From: Stenotrophomonas sp. UBA2629
GTDB lineage: Bacteria; Pseudomonadota; Gammaproteobacteria; Xanthomonadales; Xanthomonadaceae
Assembly (NCBI GenBank): GCA_002359895.1
Contig: DEOB01000010.1
Coordinates: 684,550-729,815, forward strand
Direction of reading: 5' to 3'
Length of the DNA stretch: 45,266 bases
Shown: positions 31,901 to 43,900 of the stretch, in pieces
How positions within the stretch are numbered: position 1 is the stretch's first letter
Layout of the letters: each line of letters begins with the position of its first letter
Program-made: the position numbers and the translations under genes
The notes under the pieces: generated by a model
Told to the model about the DNA's origin: nothing
Seen by the model: only the letters and a program-made list of their open reading frames with translations
Database searches by the model: none

Positions 31901-34900
31901 ACGAGAATCTGTTTGTGTGGTCCGTCGCCGGTGCGGTGACGATGAGTGACAGCATTTCGGTGGGCGCCAGTGTCGCCTACCAGCAGATGGATACCGATGC
32001 GCAGGCCTTCATCGGCCAGGTGCCGGACGATTTCAAAACCGGCAGCACCAACACGGCCGGTCAGGTCAACACCGGCGATCTGTCGGTCAAGGCCGACAGC
32101 CATGGTTTGGCTGGTGCAGTAGCTGCTGCAGGCGCCATCACCAAGAGCAGCTCGGAGAAGCTCAAGCAGGAACAGGACGCACTGGCGCAGAAGCAGAATG
32201 CGGAGAACCCGGGCTTTCTGGATTCGCTCAAGACGCGCGCGCTGGGCAAGGTCACCGCATTGGAAGGCATGGCCAAGAAGGCCGACAGCGACGGTAATGC
32301 GGGGCTGACCAAATACTTCGACAAAGCCAAGGGTCTGCTCGGCTCCGGCAGCCAGCAGGGCCAGGGCGCGCAGGCGCCGCAGCCCAAGTTCGGCATCTCG
32401 TTGTCGGGCAGCGCCACGGTCAACCGTGCGCGCCAGAACACCAAGGCCGACATCAGCAATGCGGTGGTCAAGGACAACAGCGGCAACGGCGTGAAGCTGG
32501 ATATCGCCGCCGTCAACAAGACCTTGCTGATCAGCATCAGCGGTGCGTTGTCGGTGACGGCGGCGGGCTCGGACAACACGCAGGGCAGCGCATCGCTGGC
32601 CGGTGGCGTGGCCTATGGCGACATCCAGAACACCACCCGCGCAGGGCTGCTGAACAGCTACGTGGTGGATGCCGGTGATGTGAATGTCACCGCGCGCAAT
32701 GAAAGCGAGCAGGTCAATGTGGGCCTGAGCGTGGGCGTCAATGCGTCGTCTGACCAGACCACGGCAGCGGCGGGCGCGATATCGGCCACGGTGGCGATGT
32801 CCAAGAACACCACCGCCGCGAACGTGTCTGGCTCCACTATCCAGGGCAAGGCCGGTGCGGCTGCCGATGTGGACGTCAAGGCGGTCAACGAGTCGAAGAT
32901 TGCCAATGGTGGTGGCGCGTTGTATGCCGGTGGCAAGGCCGGCATGGGCGCTGCGGTGACGTATGCCGAAGTGAAGGACGACACGCGCGCGGGCATCCAC
33001 GGCGGCGACATCAGCGGCGTGCATGACGTGCGCGTGCGTGCGGCCGATGCATCGCGCATCGTGGCCGCTGCTGCCAGCGGGGGTGCATCCACACAGAACA
33101 ACGGCGTTGCGGTTGCCGGGTCGGTACTGGTCAATCAGGTGGCCAGTACCACGGTCGCCAGCATTGATGGCGGCGCCACGATCAGCTTTGACGGCAATCT
33201 GGAGGCCTTCGCAGGCACGGCCAGCATCGATGATGTGAGCTCCACCACCAACGGCTGCGAATCTGGCGCCGGCGTGGACTATTGCGGCGACGCCATCGGT
33301 GGCATCCAGGTGGATGCCAATGCCGATGTTGAAAGCAAGGAAGACACCCGCGTTGATGCTGCCGGCCGTAATGGCAGCAAGAGCTCGATCATCGCGGTAG
33401 CGGGCATGATGCAGGTGGGCGGCAACAACGCCGGCGTGGCATTTGCCTACAACACCATCAAGAATACACATGCGGTGTCGGTCAACGATGCGACGTTGAC
33501 GGCGACATCGGCCGGCAAAATCGCGCTGACCGCGGCAGACAAGGCTGACATTCTGGCGGTGAGCGCCGGTATTGGCGGCAGCACCGGTAACTTCACCGGC
33601 GTGGGCAGCGCATCGTACAACGCCATCGGCAACACCACTTCGGTGCTGGTGGGCAGCAGCGTTCCGGATGCACAGGGCGTTGCCAACAAGGCAGGTGCCA
33701 CGCTTACTGCCGGCAACATCACGCTGGATGCCAGCGACGAAGCCTTCATCGGCTCGTTTGCCGGTGCCGCCACGCTGGGTTCAAAGGTTGCGGTGGGCGC
33801 TGCGCTGACCATCAACGACATCGGCAACAACACGCTGGCACTGGCCGAAGGCGCCGCGCTGGACGTGGACAGCGGCAAGGTGGCGTTGCAGGCCGCCAAC
33901 AAGGCCAAGATTCTTTCCGGTGCAGTGGCGGTTGGTGCAGCCAATAACGTGGCCATCCAGGGCTCGGTGGGCTGGAGCACCATCGGCAATACCGCGCAGG
34001 CGCTGTTGAAGGGCGGCACGCTGCAGGCGGGTGTGCTGGATGTGGATGCCCACAACAGTTCCAAGGTGTACACGCTGGCCGGCGCAGTGGCAGGCAGCGG
34101 CACCGCCGCCATCGGCGCGGCGATCAACGTGGCCACCATCAAGGACACGACGCGTGCACAAGTGGACGGCACCGCGCTTGAGGTGACCGGCACGCTGGAC
34201 GTAAATGCCGCTGCAGACGCGACCACCAAGACATTGGCCATTGCCGGCGCATTGGCGGGGACCGCCTCCATTGCGGGCAGCAACACCAGCAACTTCATCG
34301 ACAACACCACCGAAGCCAGCATCACCGGTGTGACCGGGCAGGGCGCAGGTGTCACCGGTGATGTCACGGTCAGCGCCGATACCCAGGGCAAGACCTACTC
34401 GTTGGCCGGTGCATTGGCCATCGGTGGCACGGCGGGCGTGGGCGCGGCTTCCAGCGTCAACAGCATTGGTGGAGATACAACGGCGGTGGTGAACGGCGCT
34501 GCGCTGAGCAATGCCAACAGCGTGGCGATTGAAGCTGCCAACCGCAGCTTGATTCGCACGGCGGCGGTTTCTGGTGCGGGTGCGGGTAGCGCCGCGGTAG
34601 CGGGCAGCGTCACTACCAATCTGATCAGCTCCACGACCGGCGCCAGCCTGGTCGACAGCGTGGTGAACAACGACGCCGCCGATGTCGTGGTGCGTGCCCG
34701 TGATGAGCGCAACATCGATTCGCTGGCCGGCTCCGCAGCAGTGGCTGGCAGTGTCGGTGTGGGTGCTGCAGTGGCCTACAACGATATCGGTGGCAGTACC
34801 TCGGCGGTGGTGAAGGGCAACGCGCTGGATCTGGATGTGCGCAACCTCCTGGTCAGCGCGGATGCGTCCGGCGCAGCGGGTAGCAATGGCAACCGCATCC

Positions 34901-37900
34901 GTACCATTGCGGCCGGCCTTGGCGGTGGCGGCACGGTGGGCGGTGCCGCCTCGGTTGCGGTCAACCGGATGCAGGGAACCGTCAGTGCCCGGATCGAGGG
35001 CGGGGCAGATGTCGTCGCGCAGAACAATGTGGGTGTGCTGGCCGCACAGGCACAGAGCATCGACGTGTTCGCCGGCAGCGTTGGCGGCGGCTCTGCTGCA
35101 GGCATCGGCCTGGGCACGGTAGTCAACCTGGTCAATGGAACCACCGAAGCGGGCATCTACGGCAGCACCACCGAAGTGACCGCGCTGGGCCACGGGAACG
35201 CGCTCAAGGGGATCAACAGCGGTGTGCGCACTGCGGCGAACACGCATAGCAGCCGTACCGATACCGCGGGCATGAACTTCGACGAGATTGATCTGCGCAC
35301 GGGTTCCATCGATGTGCACGGCGTGGCGGTAAATGCTGCGACTCGCCAGCAGGTCAGCACGCTGGGCTTCAGTGGTGCGCTGGGCACCACGCCCATCGCA
35401 AGTGGCGCGGTAGCGGTGATGGCTGCGGTCAATCAGATTGCAGGTCAGACCGTGGCGACCATCAAGGATGCCAAGATCAACCAACATGGCGTAAGCGCGT
35501 CCTCTGATCCGGAGGCAGCGTCCGATAGCCTTGCCAACAATGTGCAGAGCGTGGATGTCCGCGCCAGCCACCATGTTGCCTCGGCCAGCTATGTGGCCGG
35601 TATTGCCGGCAGCCCGGGCGTGTTCTCCGGTGCGGGCGCGTTGTCCACCAACCTGTTCGACAGCAGCAGTGCAGCCTCCATTGATGGCGCCAAGGTAAGC
35701 GCCGCCGATGCAACGACGGTTGCGGGCAACGGCAGCCAGAACGCCCTGGCCATTGTCGTCGGTGCGGCGGCAGGCCTGGTCGGCGGTGCCGCAACGGGGG
35801 TGGTGAACGACTTCAACACCACCACCCGGGCCAGTGTGGTGGGGGGCACCCTCCGGAGTGGTTCACTGGATGTGACGGCCAACAGCGACAACGCCGCTTC
35901 GCTTGTCGGTGGTGCGGGCAGCGCAGGACTGGGGGCGGCAGTGGCCGGTACCGCACTGGTCAACGTTGGCAGCAGCAGCACGCAGGCACGCGTGGGGCAG
36001 GCGGGCAGGGCCACGGATGTGTCCGTCAGCCGCACGTTGGATGTCGCTGCACGCAGCCGCTCGGATTTCAACGGCGTGGCGATCAGCGGTGCATTGGCCG
36101 GCGGTGCGGGTGTGGCGGGCATGGCGCAGGTGCATCTGCTGGAAAATGACACCCAGGCGGTCATTCAGAACGCAACGGTTTCTGCCACCGACACGTCGGT
36201 GGTCGCAGATGAAATCCTGCGTTTGTCTTCGTACTCCGGTGCATTGGGCGTGGGCGTGTCAGGCAGCGGCGTGGGTGCGGGTGCATCGGTCGCCATCCTG
36301 GGCAGCAGTGTTCGCGCCAATGTGCTGGACAGCAACATCACGGCCAGTGGTGAAGTGGCGGTAAACGCTGCTTCCGACCGCGCCGTGGACATGGTCACCA
36401 TGACAGGTGGCGCAGGCTTGAGCACCGGCATCGGTGGTGCAGCTTCACTGCTCCTGGCAGGTGTGGGCAGCACTGGCGACAGTGGCTCGGAACTGGGCGG
36501 TACCTTCGGCAGCCTGAAGCAACTGGGCAGCGGTGAGAAGGTCAACAGCGCTGCGTTGCAGGGCACGCTGGGGACGCAGGGGGCATCGGCACTGAATGCC
36601 CGCGGCTCGGTGAACCTGGGCAGCCTGCAGGGTCGGGGAGACCGGGTGCAGGCCACGGTAAGCGGTGGCAGCCTCGTCGCCCGCGATGTCGGTATTACGG
36701 CCGACAGCCGCATGCGCAGCAGCAACACGGTAGGCGGCGTGGGTGTGGGTGGCCTGGGGGTCGGCGGTGCATTCGGCATGACCGGCCTGTATGGCACCAC
36801 CGAGGCAAGCCTGGCGGCGGCAAAAACCCGTGCATCGTCGGTAGAGGTAGTGGCGCGTGCAGGGGATGGGGCCGGTGGAAAGGCGGCCGAGCTGGATGTC
36901 TATGCCGGCGCGGCCGGGCTGGTTGGCGTGGGCGCGGCAGTTGGCATTGCCAATCTGGAACAGACCGTAACCGCTTCGGTAAAGGGCGACGTCGCGGTGA
37001 CTGGCCAGGCCGGGGCGCTGGACGTGCGCGCTGCCGATGACAGCGAGCTTGACGTGTTTGCGACCGGATTGGCCGCAGGTGCCGCGGCGGCGGGTGTGGT
37101 GGTTGCCAAGGCAGAACGTGATGCCAACGTTGCGGCCTGGCTGGCCAACGACAGCATCGTCAGCGGCTTCTCGGATGTGATCATCGATGCCGCCTCGTCA
37201 GGTGGCGCGCAGGCAAAGGCCCGTGGTGCAGCCGGCGGTGTGCTGGCCGGTGCCAGCGCGGCGGTGGCACTGGCCGACGACTCGTCCCGGGCCAATGCCT
37301 GGTTGGGCGATCGCAGCAAGGTGTCCGGTGTCGGCGGCGATGTGTCTGTGAGCGCCAGTGCCCGGCCCGATGTGTCAGCCGAAGCTGAGGGTGCGGCAGT
37401 GGCGGTTGGCCTGGCGGTGGGTGCCGCGGTGGCGGATGCGACCTCGCATACGACGGTGGGCGCTTGGGTGGGCAACAACAGTGTGCTGGCCAACCGGGGT
37501 GGCCTGAACGTATCGGCCGCGGTGGAAGACGGTGCGGTTGATGCACGCGCCCTTGCCGGCTCCGGCGGCATGTACCTGGCCGGCGCCGGTGCGTTTGCCA
37601 CCGCAGACAGCCGCAATGCCGTGGATGCCGAGATACGGGACGGTGTCATGGTCCATGGTGAGGCCACGGCACAGGGCGGCACCAACGGCTACGGGCGAGG
37701 GGGCGACGTATCGGTCAAGGCGACCAACAACAGCCACCAGAGCGCAGACGCAAGAGGTATCACTGCCGCTGGGCTGTTGGCCGCAGGTGTGGTCAAGGCC
37801 AAGGCCATCTCCCGTTCCACCACGGACCTTCGCATCGGCGATTCAACAGTGCTGTTTGCCGGTGATGTTGTACTTGGCGCCAGCGGTACGGATGAGAACA

Positions 37901-40900
37901 CTGCAAAGGCAAAGGCCGGCACTGGTGGCTTGCTGGCAGGCAATGCAGCGCTTGCATCCACCGACTCCAGCAGTGATACCTCGCTGCTCATCGGCAGGAA
38001 CGCGGTGATGGACGTCAGCCGCTTGGAGGCCAGGGCCGAACACAATGCCCGTTACGGTGGCAGTGCGGACAGCACCAGTGCAGGTGTACTCAACGCGAGC
38101 GGTGCAAATGTCTCCAACGTTGCCGCCTCGGATGTGCATATCCAGATCGGACAGGATGCCCGGTTGATTTCCGCGGGGTCCACAACCCTGCGCACGGACA
38201 ACAACTACAACAGCACACTGGGCAGCGCGCTGGCCGTCAGCGCGGCAGGCGGTGGTGTACTGACCGGCAGTGCGGCGCAGGTCACCACCGAGCTGAAGGG
38301 ATCCAGTGTGATCGATGTGGGCAGCGGTGCCCTGCTGCGCACCGGCCAGCAGCCGGGCGAAGGTGATACCGGCGCATTGGATGTGGTGGCCGCCACGCGC
38401 GCCAACACCGATGACCGTGCTGGCCTGACCACAGGCGGCGCCATCAATGTGGCCGTGGTCAAGGCCCGTACGAATGCGGCCTTGCAGAACAAGGTCAACA
38501 TTGCCAACAACGCCAAGCTGCAGAGCAGCTACATGCTCAATGTGGGTACCTATGCCAATACCGATATTGGCGCCAGCGCGCTGGTGAACACCTGGGGTGT
38601 GCTGGCGGCGGTCGGCAAATCCGATGCCGACGTCACCCTGGACATGGACCAGCAGGTCAACGTGGAAAGCGGCGCCGCACTGGAGTCGCTGCACAATGCA
38701 TTTGTGTCCGCTGGCCAGGACGGCATGAATGGCTGGACCTCCAGGCTGGCAACCAATGCCGTTGCGCTGGGCTACAGCCGTGGCCTGATCGCCATCCCGG
38801 ATTCGTCGGCACGTTCCACCTTGAACAGCGGCGCGAGCACTCGTCTGGCCGCTGGCAGCAGCCTGCTCAGCGGCGCGTTTGTCTCGCTTGGTTCCTATGG
38901 CGAAAACGTATTCCGCAACGCCGATGGCGCGGCAACCGGCTACAACCTGGGTTTCATTCCGGTCACGGTACGTGACAACAAGTCTTCCGGTACCACGACC
39001 GGAGACGTCCTGGTTGACGGCACCGTGGTTGCCGGGCGCTACAACGTGCTGGACATCGTCATCAATGCCGATGGCACGCTGAGCAAGAGTGGTGCGGGTG
39101 GTGATGTGCTTGAGTTCGAGAGCTCACTGTGGGACAGCAACGCCCTGAAGGCAGTGCTGAATGCTGACGGCATCCACAGTTTCGACGAAACGGCGGGCAA
39201 GGCAGCCAAGACCTGGAGTATCGGCGACCTGTACGCCGCCGGTGGCGACATCATCCTGTTTGGCAACAACATCCGTGGGTCCGGGTCGATGACGGCCAAG
39301 GGCGCGCCGCGGATCACCATCGTCAACAACAGCAACCACAACCTGTTGTTGGCCGGCGATATCCTGGTGCCGGACTACAGTGGTGGCAACATCCTGTTCA
39401 CCGGCAACAGCGACAAGGCCGTTGGCATCGGGCTGAGCCAGAATCCGGGGCTGGGCAATGCCCTGGTGGACATCAGCAACCTTGGCAACAAGGGCTCGGC
39501 GATTGGAACCGGCGGCCGCATCTCGGTGACCGGCGGCAAGCTCAACATATACAACGCCGAGGGCAGCATCTATGGCTGGGGCGAACAGCTTGCCGAGAAC
39601 GTAACCATCAATGCGCCCAAGGGCGAGGTGGGCTACAACCTTGGGACCGGCTCCTGGTACGGCAATATCGCCAGTTCGCTGTGGCGCCAGCACAGCCTGG
39701 CCTGGGGCATCACCAATGCGGATGATGCAGCGGGCTTCATCGCCAACGCCGTGTATGGCCAGGCCGCCAAGCAGGCGGGCATGACGTTGACCGACTACCT
39801 GTTGTACAAGGGCTATGACACCAGCAAATCCAGCGGCGGCGGCAGCATCTTTGTCTATGGTGCCTGCAACTACCGGGTGGGGGACAAGGACTGCACCCAA
39901 TCGAGCTTGAAGGGGCAGTTCTACGACGGCGGTCAGGTGTCGAAATACAGCCATGAAAGCACCAACTTCGTGCCAAGGGTCAATGCAAGGACTCTGGTCA
40001 AGGTGCTGAGCGAGCAGCCGGGGGATGTCACCGCGACGGCACAGAACGGCGCGGGCAACACCGGGCCGGGCATCAATGCTGGTAGCGGCATCAAGATCAC
40101 CGCCAACTACATCGACGTAAACGTGGCACTGAAGGCCGGCAAGCCGGTGGACTACTCGGCCATCGTGTCCGACAGCCAAGGGCTGCGCGCGTGGATTGAT
40201 GCCAAGGACGCACAGGGCACCAAGGGAATATTCGACGTCCCGGTCGAGTATGTCAGTCGCACCAGTGGTGATTCACAGCAGATTCGCTTGAAGTACGACT
40301 CGTTGAACCGTCAGTTCATCGTCCCGGATATCTGGGCCAATGGTGGTGGCTCGATCACGCTGGACGGCAAGATCGTCAGCACCTCGACATCAGGTTCGTT
40401 GAACGTCATCAGCGGCAAGGGCTCGGTGGTGATCGACAACAAGCTGGCCGATGTGGGGCTGCAGCTGGGCAATATTCTTGTCGGTAACGGTGCACCGGGC
40501 CAGATCACCATCCGTGACCGCCTGCGGAATGTGTCGACATGGTACCAGCGGGACGCCCACGGCAATGTGAGCGCTCGCGTCGGGGCTGTTAATGCATCGG
40601 GCTGGTCGTCGACTGAGCTGAGCCCGCTGACCACGACGGATGCCTACAACCCGCAGGGCGGTATGCGTGGGCGTTGGACACAGACGGCCAATATCCGGCG
40701 GAACATCAACGGGGCATACCAGGGTGCGATGAGCGCCGAGAACTGGCGTTGGGTGGATGCCAATGGCAAGACGCTCTATGACGGGCAGCAGTGGGCTGTC
40801 TCGGGCATGGAGTATTACAACGGTTCGGGCAACGGCAATCTGTTTGAATCCCAGATCACGGGTTGGTTCGGTGATGAGGTTGATTGGGGGGTAAATTATC

Positions 40901-43900
40901 GTTGTGAGAAGGGGAACTCGCAGGGTTGCCGCTACAACTACGGCTTCCCCGGGGAGAACCAGTTCAAGGATGGCGATACGTGGCGTACCCATTGGGGGCT
41001 GCGGGCACCGACGCATGGTCGCCTGATCGTGACCAACACGGTCAAGGCCGATAACGCCATCGCCATCAATTTCAAGTCCAATGATGCCGGCGTGCTAGAC
41101 ATTGATTCGGGGCAGACCATTCGCATCAATGGTGTACTGAAGAACACCGATGGCAGTACCTCCCTGACCAGCGTCTACGGCAGCATCGAAAGTGTTTCCA
41201 ACGATGCCCGCATCATCACCAACAAACTGACGTTGGAAGCCGGCCGTTCCATTGGCACCCTTGTGGGTGCCCAACCCGGGGATGCGGCCAACCCGATCGA
41301 CATCCAGATGGTGGCGTACAAGGATGCCAATGGCACCACGGTGGAGGCTGGGAGCATCACTGCCAGGGCAGGCGGCGACGTCGCTCTGGACGTGGATTCG
41401 GCTGCCAAGGTGCTGATCAGTGCCGGCAATGGCACTGCCGCGGGCAATGTGTGGCTGCGTGCGAAGTACAACATCGAGGGCGTCAACACTGGCACAGCAT
41501 CGATCACCGGCGGCGACATCACGCTGTACAGCACGTACGGTGGCATCGGCTCACTGAGCAAGCCCTTGCTGCTCAGGGCAAATGAATTCCTGCGCAGTGA
41601 TGGCGCAATGGAAGGTGGCCTGGTGACGGCGAAGGCTGCCGATGATATTGCACTGGGCGATCTGGCCGGTGACTTCTGGGTGAAGCATATTGAGTCCACC
41701 GCCGGTGATGTGCTGATCGATGCCCGGGACGGTTCGATATTCAGCGCATCCCAGCGCGGGGCGGCGAGTTTCCTCAGCGAGGCACAACTCAACAGCCTGC
41801 GTGACAACCTCAAGCTCTACCAGGGGGCCGGTGAGCAGTCGGTGCTCGGCTACCAGAGCCAGGTGGATGCCAGCTACGCCGAGTATTTCCAATTGCTCGG
41901 CCTGGGAAGTGTGTCCGGCGGGCAGTTTGTCGCGGGCAGCAAGGCGATCACGCTGTATCGCTCCATGGCCGAGGCGGCCAGGGAACAGAGTCTGGATGAT
42001 GCAGGTGTGGCCGCGTATCTGGCCGAGCGCTACGCGCGGCTCACGGTGGTGTTTGCCGATGCCTTCGGTAGCACCTGGGAACAGGAAACGGTCTTCGCCT
42101 CCGGTTTCGACGATGCCTTCCGCTATGAGCTGGCCGGCAATGTGGGCGATAGCGCTCAAGTAGCGGCGCGCAAGGGGGCGTTGTACGACAGCCTGACCAA
42201 CGACTCCCAGTGGACCCGGGATCAACTGCAATACGTGTTCAATGCCAATGCGCTGGAGCCCTCGTCAGGTTCGGCGCTGAATGCGGAGCCGGTAATCATG
42301 GGCCGCAACATTACCTTGCGGGCCAAGAACAACCTGGGCCGCTTGGCCAATGAGTACACCGTCAGTCTTGCGGATGTGAACAGCGGAGCCATCAGCGATG
42401 ACGCGGCGCTGGCCATGCGCCTGGCTACGACGCCGGGTGACGTTGAAATGCTCGACGCCAACGGCAACGTGCTTACTGCACAGCAGGTTCGTGATGGGGG
42501 CGTGGTTGTTTCGTTGCGGATCAAGAGCACTGCGCCCGTGGTGGTGGATGCCAGGGGCAAGGTGGACGCGATTGTGGGCGCCGACACCTATCTGCACGGC
42601 AGTTCGACGCTGGCTTTCAGCCGCTTCTCCGGTGGTGGCAATGCACGCATCGGCAGCGATGGGGACATCCTGGGAGTTTCGGGTGTTGCTGGGCCATCGA
42701 TCTCCGTTGGCAAGGACCTGAGCCTGAGTGCGCTGCGCAGCATCATGGGCGATGACGGGCAGCCGCTGCGGGTGCAGGTCAACGGAACGCTGCTGCTGGC
42801 CGATGCCGGGCAGCATGTGAAGCTTGCACAGCAAAATGGCAACCTCCGCATCGGCGTCGTCAACGCCAACCAGGATGTCGTGCTGGATGTCGCCGGTGGT
42901 AGCTTGCTGTCCTATCTGAAGGATGTGGCGGCAGTGTCCGGCCGCGATATCCAATTGGTGGTCCGTGATGACATCAAGGATGAAAGCGGCGCGATGCTTG
43001 CCGTGCAGATCATCACCGGCGGTCAGCTCAACGGCGCCGCAGGTGGCGATGTTGGCCTTTCCAGCAAGACCGGGATGCCGATCGGCACCTTGACCGCTGG
43101 CGGCGAGCTGCGGTTGGCAACTACTACCGGGGCGCTGTCGGCGGAGGTGCTGGACGCAGGTGCCGGGCTCGCGGTGACCGGCTATGCCGGCGTTGATATC
43201 GGGGAAGCCACCGCAGGCCAGAAGGCCACGATCAGTGCGCCGATGGGTGATGTGACGGTGGGTAGCCTGGTGGCGGATTCGGCGGATCTGAATGCAGGCA
43301 AGCAGCTGACGCTTGGTGACGCGGACATCCAGCAGATTCTCAGGATCCTGGCATTGCAGTCCGCGGTGCTGGAAGCCGGTGCGGTGGTGCACAGTGGCAG
43401 CGAGGTGCACATCGACGCTGCCGGCTTCAGCATGGGCGCGGGCAGCCAGCTCAGTGCAGGCAAGGTGGTCTCGGTTCGCACTGCGGGCGATATGTCACTG
43501 GGCCACGTGGCGGTCAGTGGTAATCAGGTTGGCAGCACGCTCACGCTGATCGCCGATGGTCGTATCCAGTCCAACGGCGATGTGGCCGTCAATGTCGGCG
43601 GTGGCAGCAATGTCCAGGCCACCCTGACGGCAGGGCAAGGTATTGGTACGCGTGGACAGGCGCTGACGGTCAACGTTGGCAATCTGGCTGCCGCAAGTGC
43701 TGCACAGGGTGACGTGGTTCTGGCCCTGCCCAAGGGCGGCCTTGTTGGCCACCTTGAGGCAACCGAAGGTGATGTGCTGCTGGCAGCGGACGAGCACGTC
43801 CAGGTCGCTGTCATCCGTGCGGATGGCGCGGTCGAGTTGGATGCGGCTTCGGCGAACGTGGACACCATCGTCGCCGGTGATCTTGATGCACGCACGGCGG

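Noticed and set aside
29314..33471. A 1,385-codon open frame on the minus strand inside the adhesin gene, and several other long minus-strand frames to the right
   Set aside because: They mirror a high-GC, repeat-rich coding strand that is open on its own. Their translations are low-complexity (His, Arg, Ala, Gly, Val) without recognisable domains.
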